In this document: piece after piece, positions 32,781 through 44,760 of the stretch | How positions within the stretch are numbered: position 1 is the stretch's first letter | Layout: the number at the start of each line of letters is the position of its first letter | From: Rotaria sordida | Taxonomy: Eukaryota; Rotifera; Eurotatoria; Philodinida; Philodinidae | Length of the DNA stretch: 64,000 bases | Assembly: GCA_905250125.1 (NCBI GenBank) | Contig: CAJNOL010000436.1 | Coordinates: forward strand, 62,001 to 126,000 | Direction of reading: 5' to 3' | Translations under genes and position numbers: made by a program | The notes under the pieces: model-generated | Databases searched by the model: none | Told to the model about the DNA's origin: nothing | The model's input: only the letters and a program-made list of their open reading frames with translations

Positions 32781-35405
32781 AAAAGGCATGAGCAATAAAG
32801 AACGTATATGAGAAGCATATGTGACTGCATGTCTTCGATAGGATGTTGGCATAGTTTGATCGATGAGAGTGTATAAAGGTCTTCATTTCGATTTTGTTCT
32901 CACAGTCTAACTTTTATTCATCCTCAATGTTACTTGTTTATCTCTACTATGTAAACATTAGAACAAGAAATTGGATAATAAACAATTTTGTGTGCAATTA
33001 ACAATTGACTTAGATGGCATAGTTTCAATACGACGTAAATCGACATACTCCTTCATGAAAATCGTTTTAGCGAAGAAAACAAAAAGAGAAGCTCACATCT
33101 GTGACTGAAAAAATCGATGAAATCAAAATGAATAACATAATTATTCGCAAAGTTTATGAAAGTGTTACATGCCATTTTGAGCATCTAGTATATCCTAGCT
33201 TTAGACTAATACTTACACAAAAGCAAAATAATAAACAAAAAAATATCAATATGTAGATTCGACTTTTAGCTATATTGATATGCGAAAAATGATCAGACTG
33301 TTCACTGTAGTAGGACAAGCGTTGGGAAAAAAATTTCACTAAAACCTGACTCAACTTGAAATCTTTAGTTTGTCATAAACTTAGACTGTCTCCACTTGCG
33401 TACAATGAAATAAAACCGTTGCGCCTATTAAATATTATTATTCATTCAACTGTCAATATCGATTCTTTTCTCACAAAGATTAAACATCAATCTGTACTTG
33501 ACTTTTTCTTTTGATTATTGCCATAAATTTTTACTTAGATATTTCATGTTTGATATAATGCACATGCATTTTTATTACCATGTCATATATCATATGACTG
33601 CAATCATCAAAATAAAATAAAGGTATGCCTATGATCGTAAGTAGTTATCGTTTTCTTTTCTATAGGAAAAACAAAATCTATGACGTTCTTTCAGTGACAT
33701 GCCTTTGATGAATACAATTTTGTGTTATAGTTGCCATTCATCTGTCCGTATTCATTACAGCATAATTGGTTAATGAGGGTAAGAAATAAAGCAATTAAGA
33801 ATATAATGTCAATACTTTAAAGCTAAGAATAGTTTTAGAAGTTCTCAATAATAGAAAAACTTAAGACAAAGAAATATAAAACAGTGATGAGACAATAGTT
33901 TTTTTTTTCGTGTGATTCATAATGAAACAAAAGTCGACATCAAACTTTTATTGCAAGAGATTCTACAGCCCTATTACCTAATAATCATGAATTTTTTTCC
34001 ACTGAAAAATCTGACTTGGTGTAACATAGTTTTTTATCTTATAAGTAGTAAAATAGACATACGAATGACCTTCATTCATCGTTTCTAGCAGGTACAACTT
34101 TTCATATCATAACAACTAGGTAAAGATATATTTAGAGACATGTCTTGTCGCGTTCACGAAAGATATCTGAGAGATTTTACAACATAGAAATCAATGGCGT
34201 TCATGATCTGTTGTAATCATTATTCCGCACTCAGTCGAACGTCAAATTTTGGTTTTACAATCAATGCTCAGATGCTTCAAAGATCCGGAATACAAAATTA
34301 ACCACGTATCATATACAATTTCTAAGGTTCTCATTAATCAAATAGTTTTATTCTATCTATATCAAAGACATTTAGAACATATTCATCACAAGATAGATTT
34401 CGTGTTATCGAAATAAGCTGAAAAAGATCTTTCTAATGAGAAGGATTCATGAGATATCCATTCATTACCAATGATATAGATAGCCTCATTCTTCTTATAC
34501 TCCAGCTCGTACCGAATCACAGATTAAGATTATCTTAATTTTGGCAATAAAAATTCGAATTGTGAATGAATTTAAATTTGGCTATCAAATAATATGTGTA
34601 TCACACAAGAATTAAAAAAATAAAATCCAGCGTCACTCTAAGGTCTGAGTTTGAATGCAAAAATTCAATTAATGATTAGAGCTATTTCGATGAATGAACG
34701 AAAAAATGTCATCAAAGTTTGATTGATGCATTCTCGAATATTGTGGATGTGTGAATTAGGGTACAAGTTTTAGGGTAAACCTGATCGTCTTCTAACCACT
34801 CACACCTACACTTCATGATGAGTCTATGGTTTATTCTGGGCAGCTCAGGCGATCGTAAGCTATTAGAACAATTCCATATCCTCAAGTTAAATGGAATTTT
34901 CTACAAATTAACGTACATGGTTATATATTTTGAATTTCCACAAAATAATAATTTATCATTAAGTACAAATTTAGCCTCAATCCATATTCTGAAATACGAA
35001 TTCGATCGACTCGTTTTGACTACAATGTCCTATATCGACTAGTCACTGATGGTAGAATAGAGCATTGCGTCATGTACGAGATTCAAAATTTATTCTCTGC
35101 CTTTCTTCTTTTTTTTAAATTCTAGGAAGACAAGAATCAATATATATTATTCAGGGTCTTTTTGGTGAAAGAATATTCTTTTTGTCTATCACTTTGCTCA
35201 TAACTTTTTTTTGCTAAACATGATTATTAATGAAACTAAAATGACATGTAATGTATGTATTAGGTGTAGAAACTTTTATTATGACTGTGCAATCGAAACA
35301 TTCTCACAAAGCTATATCTTAGGAAAATATCAAGATTCAATTTTTTGTAAGTGTCATTCGTTGAAAATCGTACGCTTCATGATCAATGCGATGTGAAGTT
35401 GATAA

Positions 35406-37064
35406 TCAATGAAGTTTATTGCTGAAAGTGAATTCGAATTTGTTAAAATTGCTAAATACATTAGTTATACGAATTTCATCAGCTCTTTCGTACACATTTA
35501 CTGGATGTCTTCGTTTATTTTTAAAGATTCGATGTAAGATTTCTCGTATTTGTTCATCTTCTTCATCATAATATTCGTTTGGAATTATTAATTTCCAAAT
35601 ATTATCACCTGAAATACCTATTAAACTTTTCCATCCTCGTCTAGCATAGAGTGGTAAAGATAATTGAAAACCATTTTCCAATGTAAGAACTAATTTTGTA
35701 TGTAAACCTCTTTCATTAAGACCTCTTCTAGAAAAATTTTCTAAAGTAATTTCTAATAATTTGTTCTTAGTACGAGATTTTAATATACCATTTGTGTAAT
35801 TTTCAATTATTTGAGGACCTTGTTCAAATCCTATATGCGGAATAGAATTAGATAAAAATTCTTCTTCTTCAATAAGGATGTTATTTGTTATTTCAAATGT
35901 CCATATCATATCATAGGTATTTTTAAAATAATAACCATTTCGACCATTTATATCTTGACCTTGAACACGTAATTGTCGATTATTTTGTCCCCATCCAATT
36001 TGAAGTACAGCTATATTTCTTGTTAAACGAGCTCGTCCATCAAGAATTATACTCGGTTGTCGAATCCAATCTTCAGATGGTATATAACGTATCATTGGTA
36101 TTTTATTGTTTTTATTATATGTTGCTCGTAATGCTGGATTTGCTCCAATACTATCAAAATCTGCAAAACGTGTATAGATTTTATTAATTTCTTGACCAAA
36201 TTCATTACGTGCTCTTTGAAAAAGCATTACAGTTGAACCACTTGCAGCTAATGTTTCAGCTTTAAATTGACCCTCTTCAGGACCAGTTAATTCATTTTGA
36301 AATTGATTATGTAACCATGGATCAGCAAAAAAAATTCTTGTGCCATCATCATTGAGTGTATAGATACTTGTTACACCAACATATGGATCTGGATGTTTTT
36401 TTCCATTCATATCAGTATAATACATTGTATCAGGACCTTTATGAGATACAGCTATACTCCTTGCATTTGGAGGCATGTGTAAAACGGGATCTTTAAAAAG
36501 ATTTACAATTAAAGAAACACCTTCCATACCAAACCATTTTTCTCTCCAACTAATTCTTAATTGAATGATGCCCCATTGTGGACGAATAAATGAAACTTTA
36601 CAAATAATTCGATTCGTTTTTGCATAATGAATAACTCGATTTTGATCAACAACAATAATATTATTACCATCAGCACTTACAGATATTAATGGAGTTGTTT
36701 TCTTATTAGCATAACCATTTTTACCTAATAATCTCCATCGACAATCTTGATGAGCAGCAATTGGTTTAAACCATATTTTTCCATCTCGAATTGCATAGAA
36801 AAATTTTGAATCTATTGCATCAATCGGTGTACAAACAAGTGGAAAAATAATTTCATTTGCTTCTTTTTTTTCAAAAATTTTTCCCTTCGATTTTTCTTTG
36901 ATATATTCACTAATAGGATATGTTACACGTTGAGATATATTGGAAAAAAATCCTATTGTTCTTGATACAGGACCTTTTTCTTTGATACGTAAAATTTTAC
37001 GAACAACTCGATCTTGTATGGGATCAATTGGATATGGTCGTAAACTTTCTTTTTCATCAAGCAT
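35406..37064 (-). CDS. Intronless 552-residue protein of unknown family
   Basis: A single open frame of 552 codons has no introns, unlike the animal genes nearby. Codon use and composition look like a real gene. I do not recognise the family. The first 70 residues are basic (RPYPIDPIQDRVVRKILRIK, then SEYIKEKSKGK). From about residue 75 to 330 there are repeated short strands ending in turns (FFYAIRDGKIWFKP, LISVSADGNNIIVVDQNRVI, TSIYTLNDDGTRIFFADP, TVMLFQRARNEFG), as in a beta-propeller. The C-terminal third has mixed strands and a charged acidic patch (NEYYDEEDEQIREI). There is no signal peptide or clear membrane helix. It lies among foldback elements, about 140 bp from one at its 5' side. 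Lack of introns and a repeat-rich setting fit horizontal acquisition, but that is inference. AATAAA at 35415-35420 overlaps the coding end. Confidence 0.85.
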   Translation of the reverse strand: MLDEKESLRPYPIDPIQDRVVRKILRIKEKGPVSRTIGFFSNISQRVTYPISEYIKEKSKGKIFEKKEANEIIFPLVCTPIDAIDSKFFYAIRDGKIWFKPIAAHQDCRWRLLGKNGYANKKTTPLISVSADGNNIIVVDQNRVIHYAKTNRIICKVSFIRPQWGIIQLRISWREKWFGMEGVSLIVNLFKDPVLHMPPNARSIAVSHKGPDTMYYTDMNGKKHPDPYVGVTSIYTLNDDGTRIFFADPWLHNQFQNELTGPEEGQFKAETLAASGSTVMLFQRARNEFGQEINKIYTRFADFDSIGANPALRATYNKNNKIPMIRYIPSEDWIRQPSIILDGRARLTRNIAVLQIGWGQNNRQLRVQGQDINGRNGYYFKNTYDMIWTFEITNNILIEEEEFLSNSIPHIGFEQGPQIIENYTNGILKSRTKNKLLEITLENFSRRGLNERGLHTKLVLTLENGFQLSLPLYARRGWKSLIGISGDNIWKLIIPNEYYDEEDEQIREILHRIFKNKRRHPVNVYERADEIRITNVFSNFNKFEFTFSNKLH

Positions 37065-37204
37065 TATGATAGTTAATCGATTGACATCAACTACGGATGA
37101 AATTTATCTAGAATACAAAACCATATGAATATATATATTGTGTATTGATTTCTCTAGTGATAATTGTCATGTATTTTCCAACGAACCATGAGTTTAAGTG
37201 GTTC

Positions 37205-38205
37205 TTTGGGACATCTACGACGATTACATTAACTACATCTGATGTGTTTTGAATGTTTAGAAGGAGTAGAACTTAGTCTTCTGATCCAAAGTTCATCTTC
37301 AAAATTTTTTTAATGATATCTTAATAGTTTTTGACTATTGGTTGTAAGAGCCTTCCTAGTCAAAATTCGATTTTTTAGGACTTTTTAAATGATAGAAGAC
37401 TCCGACTTTCAGAATAGATACTAATCAGTAAGATAAATACTTTTTTTTCAATGTTTTCTCTGGATCGACAGAGCCTCTCGAAAAATTCAAATTTTCCAAG
37501 GTTTTGCGAGCCTAGTTTCCTCCACGAGAAACATGATGATAAGCTAAAGTCAGTCGCTAAGTTTGCGAATTTGGGGAACAAACTTCGATCTTGTTGCTCA
37601 ACTTCTGAACTCTCAACTGAGAAAACTAAAGATTCTGAGGATAGGAAAGTCTTATATTTAGAATGTTCGTGACCTAGATTATAACAAAAAAATGGTTCAT
37701 ATTCATAGCCAGTGAGCTCAAAAGATTTGGAAAAAACCTAGTGGAAACCCTTCTAAAACCAATCATCAATGATTAAAGTACTGAACGAATGTCAAAATAT
37801 AATTTTTTTCGACAGATTTCGTTGAGTAAATTATGAATATTTGTTGTTCTCCTCATCGAAGTCCTTAATTTTCTCAGTCGAGAGTTCAGAAATCGAGCAA
37901 CAAGGTCGAAGTTCGCTCCCTAAATCCACAAACTTAGTGATTGGCTTTAGCTTTCCATCATATTTCTCGTGGAAGAAACTGGGGTCGCAAAACCTCGAAA
38001 GAATTGAATTTTTCTGGAGGCCTTGTCGATCTAAAAGAAACATTGAAGAAAAACGTTTCCACCTTAATAGGGCTCTTCAAATCTGGGATTAGAAACTATC
38101 AAGACATCATTTAAAATTTTTAAAGGTGAGTTTTGGCATCAGAACATTAAGGTCTACTACTTCTGAGCATTCGATATACTTCGGATGTAGTTGATGTTAA
38201 CTCTG
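37205..38205. mobile_element. Long imperfect palindrome (foldback element), about 1 kb
   Basis: The left arm (about 37205-37660) and right arm (about 37840-38205) are diverged inverted copies, so that similar short peptides are read from opposite strands (LDRQSLSKNSNFPRFCEPSF and LDRQGLQKNSILSRFCDPSF). The outer ends share ACAT.AACTACATC.GA and AGAAG.AGTAGA. The spacer is about 180 bp. These short frames are by-products of the palindrome, not genes. Confidence 0.8.
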
Positions 38206-39694
38206 ATATGCTTCCGAAATAATTACCCGAATCCTTGACTAATTTTTCGTAGAATGTTAGTGATTCACAGATGATATTACAATAAATATTCATCTTATTC
38301 AAATATTTGAAATCGACTGTGTAATTTTAATAATTACATGTATATCATGTCAACGACTTGCTTTGAGTTATCAATATCAATTTTGGTATGAACATTAGTT
38401 TGTTAATGATACCACTCTTAAATTTTTAAGTGAGAATCGATTTGCGTCTCCTACAGTCATTTGTATTCATGACTAATGAAACAATTTAGTTAAATTACAC
38501 ATTGAAATCGATTATTTTTTACTGCTTGCCGAGGAAAATGTTCAGATCTCCTCTAGACGAATGAATTAACAGTTATATGTAATTGCCTCAATATGTTAAG
38601 GTTCTTCAGTTCAAACTTCTAAATACTAGGCATATTTTAATGTATATATGTTAATTAAAGATTGAATTTTGTGAGAAATCAATTAATTAAGAAAGATCTT
38701 CTATTACGTTCGGTGCATTATTTCTCTAAAAGTATTCTCCTAATATGAAAGTCTTCTATTTCAGGAAGGAATGTACTCTACCTGTTACCCAGTGCACGCA
38801 AATACCATCAGCAAGTGAAGTCTTAAACGCTCAAAAAAGAAAACTGAGAAGGTCTATAAAACACCCATTCTATTGTGAGTTTGTATAAAAGAGACCTTAC
38901 AAAATTTTTTCTTCGAAATGTTTTCTAATCATACAGAATCCTAGTTATATGACAATTACTTTGATATTTACAAAACATTCGTTATGATCAAGGTCGTTGC
39001 TCATAGAAATCAAAAACAAGAAATTCAAACGAATCGTTTGTTTACCTGTTATGTCACCTCAAATCATCCATAAAATTTTCAAACAAATTGAGCCTTATTT
39101 GTTATTACATGACAAAGTAGACAAAGCACGATTTATATATGACAATCTCACAGTTGTTGCCAATACATTTTTTTCTACGTTGATCAATGCGAAAAATACA
39201 CTGCGTAAGATGCAGAGCGTTACAACCGAAAAAAAAAACGAAGCATGGCTTTTTTTTGAGTACTCTCGAATATTATACTCTACATAATGATTAATAATAA
39301 GTGATTCAGACATAATGAAATGTTTTTTGTTGATAGAGCAAAAGTAGTAGAATGTATTTACGATTACCTATCTGCACGCTGTTATGTTTGAAGAAGAAAA
39401 AACGCTGTTACCTGCATGTTGATGCAGCAAGTAGTTGTGTTGTGGATTTTTTTTCCTTTCAAAGTAAAAGAACACGGCGCTAAAGCGCAATCTTTTCATT
39501 GGCAGTAACAAAATTATTTCATCATTAGAGTAATTACAGTTGGGTGAAGGCGCAAGTTGAAATAAGTATTTAATGGAAGAGTTTAGAACTGCGACAAAAA
39601 ACATTTTATTTTTTGATTTCAAGCTTTCAATAATTTACAATTGTCATCATCAGGAAATCATTAGAAAAGAACAAAGTTAACCTATATATATATG

Positions 39695-39895
39695 TATAGA
39701 CAACAAGGCATAGAAAAAAACAGAACATAGGCAACAAAAATATTACCATATCAATTTATACATCAAAGCTAAAACAATTACAACTTCACTGTACGTTAAA
39801 TTAATAAGTATAGTGAAGCTGTAATTAGCTTTGATGTATAAATTGATATTGTAATATTTTTTTTTCTATGTTCTGTTCTTTTCTATGCCTCATTA
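39695..39895. mobile_element. Palindromic MITE, about 200 bp
   Basis: The left half (GGCATAGAAAAAAACAGAAC, then ATCAATTTATACATCAAAGC) is followed, after a short AT spacer near 39790-39803, by its inverted copy ending TATGCCT. It lies inside the outer foldback element. Confidence 0.8.
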
Positions 39896-39909
39896 AGTAT
39901 ACATATATA

Positions 39910-40584
39910 CAGGGTGTACCAAAATTATAAGACCCCCTTTTATTTTTGAAGTTTTTCCACAAAAACGGGCAGCTAGGTAAAATCTAAATAGTGATTTGAA
40001 TAGCCCTTGAAAATCTCTATCGAATACAGTATGAGCCAGAATTTCTAAAGAAACTTAGTGAAGAGAGTTTTCCAGAAAACCGTTTCACCTAAAATTCGAG
40101 TTTTTGAGAGTTTTGACAAAAACGTTTTTAAATATAGTCATCTGAAAGAGCAAAATGAGTGGTCGCCCAGCTCTCCACGGTGTCTCCTCGCAGAGTTATA
40201 AGCACCAGAAAAATGGGAAGAATTGCAGAATTAATCAAAAAACCGCTAAAAAACATTTTTTTTCCATTTTTCTGCTGCTTATAACTCTGCGAAGAAACAT
40301 CGCGGAGAGCTGGGCGACCACTCATTTTGCTCAGAATTTTTTGCTCTTTTAGATGACTATATTTAAAAACATTTTAATCAAACCTATCAAAAACTCGAAT
40401 TTTAGGTGAAACGGTTTTCTGGAAAACTCTCTTCACTAAGTTTCTTTAGAAATTCTGGCTCATACTGTATTCGATAGAGATTTTCAAGGGCTATCCAAAT
40501 CACTATTTAGATTTTACCTAGCTGCCCGTTTTTGTGGGAAAACTTCAAAAATAAAGAGGGGTCTTATAATTTTGGTACACCCTA
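39910..40584. mobile_element. Almost fully palindromic MITE with mariner-like ends and TA target
   Basis: The left end CAGGGTGTACCAAAATTATA and the inverted right end TAGGGTGTACCAAAATTATA are nearly identical. The arms (about 330 bp each) match almost throughout, up to a short centre near 40240. The ends abut TA on both sides. It is inserted in an AT run within the outer foldback element. The end sequence resembles Tc1/mariner relatives. It is non-coding, and the mirrored frames MSGRPALHGV and MSGRPALRDV are palindrome artefacts. Confidence 0.85.
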
Positions 40585-42489
40585 TATATATGGGTTAACT
40601 TTGTTCTTTTCTAATGATTTCCTGATGATGACAATTGTAAATCGTTGAAAGCTTGTAATCAAAATTAAAATGTTTTTTGTCGCAGTTCTATACTCTTGCA
40701 TTAAATAATTACAGCTGTCATGACTATATTACAAGGGAAATTTTAATGCTAAAAAACACCAAGGATCTGCTACTTGTGAATTAATTTCATTAAATCAGTG
40801 AAAACTATTCAAGGAATAATCATAAGTATTTTCTATTATGAGCATATTGATCCGATTTTTTTACGAAAAAATATTACTTTATACAAATAATTTGAATAAA
40901 ACGGATTTTAATGTACGCACAGATTAAAATAAAAAACTTTTTTTTTGTATGGATTGGAATCTGATTAACTTTTTATCAGGATCTTCTCTCAAATCAACTG
41001 TATCGAAACCTACTGACATACAAGAGGTGTATGAAGATTTTTTCAGCTGATAAAGGATCATCTTTAAGCTCTAATTGAATGACTGTTCAAATCAAAACAG
41101 TCGATAATAAATGACTAACCTGATTGTCAATCGATTAGAATGAATTTTTTTAAAATAAACTTATTATATCTTAGTTTTTTTTCATTTAAGTAATAGTTTA
41201 TAGTATCGATACTTGAATGACTTCAGCTTGGTGAAAACTGTTTTGTTTCTCAATAAAATAAATTTTTATATCAAGAACTTGAGATATTGATGATTCATCA
41301 TCTTTAGTAGTCAGGAGAAATTAATTAGAATCAGTGAAGATGAATAGTAAGTAGTACAAAGCCTTAAAATCGAGTATGTTCTTGTTCAAAAAGATCAGTG
41401 AAAAATTCTATTCTTGCACTACTTACTTTTGACTATTTCTATAAGTTACGTATGTACATATGATGTCAGAAACATGAATGAATAAGTCGTCGAGAATTAA
41501 TGATCTTCGAAAATGATAGATTTTTCTATTCTAGAAATACACAATTGTTTCTCAGATAGATACTATAATACAAAGCCTACATTCTCAGGATGGAAAATCG
41601 ATCAACCAAGTCCTAAACATTATTTTTGAGTCATTCTGTTATCAGAAGCTTCGGGCGATCGGTCGAACTCATTTCTTTTTGTAGAAAAGACGCAAGAGCA
41701 ATGCTAAACTTTCAGGAGAGGATACTAATTCACGATTATCAGAACGAGTTGACATTCATCTTGTTCAATCGATTCATTGAAGTAGAATTCTTTCCTAACA
41801 GATTTTACCCAAAAGGGTTTGATCTATCATCATAATCAAAAATACGATTTCGATCTAATGAGACGTAGCAATTCAAAGGAGTTCTTTTGTCGTTCACTAG
41901 ATTTTCGCATAAATCTTTCAAATAGTAGACGAACAAAGAGAAGATTTTACTTGAATTGTTTATATCTTAATAATAGTTATGTTCATATCGCAAGTTCTTG
42001 TTTTTTTTCAATCGAACACTTCAATTGAAAGAAAAAAACGCACAATAATAGAAACAAAAATGTAACTCGATAATACGCAATGGATATGATTTCTCTACAC
42101 ATTCGAATGCATTTTTCGCTGAGTGATTCTCAACTTCAATTACTTAGTGTTATTATAAGGAGTGTGATGTGTATAAGGCCACTAGAGTTTGTAAGTGACG
42201 GTTAGGATTTGAGGTTAAGGTTAAAATGATGATCTTATCCACATTTACATGTACTAAAATCTACATCATTAAACTGACTATACATATTACAATTGAATAA
42301 GAACAGACGAGGGCCTACGTCAGAGCTCCAAGATTAGAGGGTGTATTAGAAAATGTCTCATAGAGCTAGTGTAAAATTTCAAAAAAAATGTTTCTCATCT
42401 TGCTGAGTACCAATGAATTATTTTCAATTATTGGACGGGTGTACATCCCTCATCTCAGCCGTACTTTGGCGGAACTTCAGGAAAAAAAA

Positions 42490-42790
42490 ACAACAATCGA
42501 CAGTTATTGTTCTTTTTTCTGCTAGGACGAAAAATACGAAACCCGTATGAAGTAGAAAACGACTGTATTTTATCATGCCGTACACAGTTAAAAATAATCG
42601 TCATACCGTGTCTATGAAACGGCGAGAAAACCATCTAAAATGGTCACTGACAACGAGAAATTGAGTAAAATGGAAATTGTATATAAACTTCGTCAACGAT
42701 GGTATTTCTCCGTATGTGATACGGTAAAATACGATCATAATGCTAGACCATATAATACGCCAATATACGATGATTAATGGTCCCTTACGC
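42490..42790. repeat. Dispersed repeat, family C copy 1
   Basis: Its right portion (ACGATCATAATGCTAGACCA, then TAATACGCCAATATACGATG) matches the right part of 61477-61670, and its inverse matches that copy's left part. It is non-coding. The boundaries are approximate. Confidence 0.5.
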
Positions 42791-44760
42791 ATGCGCTTGC
42801 TCGATCTGTGTTTCCTCTTTCTTCACTTCAATATTGATACGGGAAATGATTCATCAGTCCAGGACTATTACCATTATGATCGTGTTCCGTATTACTATTC
42901 AAGTTAAGAAAGAAGAATGAAAAATAAAAGATAACCCTATAATTTTGCTGTTTTTTGTTCTGATTCTATTGTAAAATATATATTGAGTGTAAAAATCTCT
43001 ATTTTACTATACATGTGTTGTGAATTTGTTGTACTTTGTCTAAGTAGTTGTTGTATCCAGAGAAACATCACGCTTTTGTATAATATATAAGAATTAGAAC
43101 CTTTTAGATAATTAAGGAAGAGGATATAACAGCTATGAGTTTCTTTAGAAAGATTAACTGACGTAAGTTTCGAGGCAGAGTTCTCTTGTTGAAGGAATAA
43201 AATCGATAGAACAATAGGAGCATCTAACTAAATCAATATACTCTTCAAAACAAAAAAAAAACATTTTTTAATTGGTTACTTGTTCTCATCCAATCCTAGC
43301 ACCACAACAAATAAATATGAGTCGAGTGACTGGTAGTATGAAACTGTTTCCTGTGTCGATTAGTCATGACTTAACCCAATTCTCTTCCGCTTACTGCTCG
43401 AATAGGCAAATTAGTTTTGATCAGAAAGTATGCAATCGTTTACTATAGCTAAATGGTTTTTTTTCTGAGAACTCATTGATCGACTAGCAATTATTTAAGC
43501 GACGGATTCAGCAATGACGCTGATGACTACATAAAGAACCTAAAATGACACCGATGTATTTGTACGGTTAACTTCTCTTAGCATGAAAGCATCTGAAAAA
43601 TAAATTTAGGTAAATCTTGCAATCAGCAATCATATCGAATATTAAAGCATACTTTATTAGAAGGTAGTACTTGCATAAATTCCTAAGGCATTTTTTTTCT
43701 TCTCATGAATGGACATATATTCTTAAAGTAAATATTAGAATGAATAAAAAATTTTACGCAACAAACTCTCTCCCCTCCTTCAGAGCGGGATCTTCATGCT
43801 ATTGAGCTGAAATTTTATACATATAATGGAGCTATCAAATTACATATACAAAAATAATTTCAACTTCGCATCTCATTATTTATTGTCGTTATAACAATGT
43901 TGGTCTATTCATTGCACTCATTTTTTAGATCTGCTATGGTCTTCAACAGCATTCAGCCCTTACAACTACAAAAAGTCTATTCTTTTTTTTTTATTTTGCA
44001 TAAGACACTTGGAACTAGTGACTCACATGGCCCTTTTTTCAAGTTTTTTTCCTCCTTCAGTTTTGACACATACATGAAATCAACAAATTCTCAATAAAAA
44101 CCGCGAAATTTTATGGAAATAAGCAAGTTTTGATGGAGAGTGTGGATCTGACAGCGAGTTAGGAGAAGATAGACAGTCACATCCCCCAAAAGTACATATT
44201 TTGTTACAAATACAGTTAAACGAAAACACACGTACGTGTTACTATTCCATTGAATCGAATTGAATCAATTAAAAACGTTACTTTCTTCTTGGTTAATAAT
44301 CTCATCATTTTTATTTGTTTTTGTTTTTATCTAATTTTCATCACAATAAACATCATTCAAGAAAATAGATCGCGATTCATGATGACCGTGACTAAAAAAC
44401 CTTGGTTACGCGCTCGAATATTATTCAAGATATTTGTTCAGAATGAGCCACTTAACGTACACATTTCAAAATATTTGACTACACATTTTTCGTAAATTTT
44501 GTTTTTCTGATGGAACGAAGCGACCTTAAAACTAAAATGTATCGATTTTATCTCGAATTACAATGATTAATAACACTGTGTTTTGCTTTCTTTTGCCAAT
44601 GTGTTCTTTGCATGAATTTATTATTGTTATTATTTCGTCATAAATAAAATATTTATCTTTGTCTTTATGATGTTTTTTTTTAAATAGATTTCACATATAT
44701 ATAAAGAGTGACATTTAACATTATATTAACTATTAATATCTTTTAATTACAATACACAAA

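Larger units (their letters stand above)
27697..35405. other. Gene-poor stretch with foldback elements
   Basis: No gene is supported over 7.7 kb. Two long-inverted-repeat elements are listed separately. Short (GA)n and (AT)n runs occur at about 27949-27964 and 28469-28487. Near 30328-30355 a short perfect stem (GACAGAC and GTCTGTC) is visible. The short open frames on both strands have no recognisable domain. Confidence 0.55.
39557..40720. mobile_element. Outer foldback element containing two further palindromes
   Basis: The left arm (39557-39672) and right arm (about 40594-40720) are inverted copies sharing AGAACTGCGACAAAAAACAT, then ACAATTGTCATCATCAGGAA and AAAGAACAAAGTTAACC. The similarity is high, over about 90% by eye, so the element is fairly young. 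Two other palindromic elements lie between the arms. Confidence 0.8.
37065..44760. other. Gene-poor, repeat-rich stretch
   Basis: No gene is supported in 7.7 kb. It holds the long palindrome at 37205-38205, the nested foldbacks at 39557-40720 and a repeat at 42490-42790, all listed separately. Open frames at 38997, 41626, 43897 and 44250 have no recognisable domain or exon partners. Confidence 0.55.

Noticed and set aside
37451-38043. Two similar short proteins read from opposite strands
   Set aside because: They arise because the region is an inverted repeat. Neither has exon partners, and similarity is explained by the palindrome.
40128-40352. Mirrored frames MSGRPALRDV / MSGRPALHGV
   Set aside because: They are products of the fully palindromic MITE, not genes.
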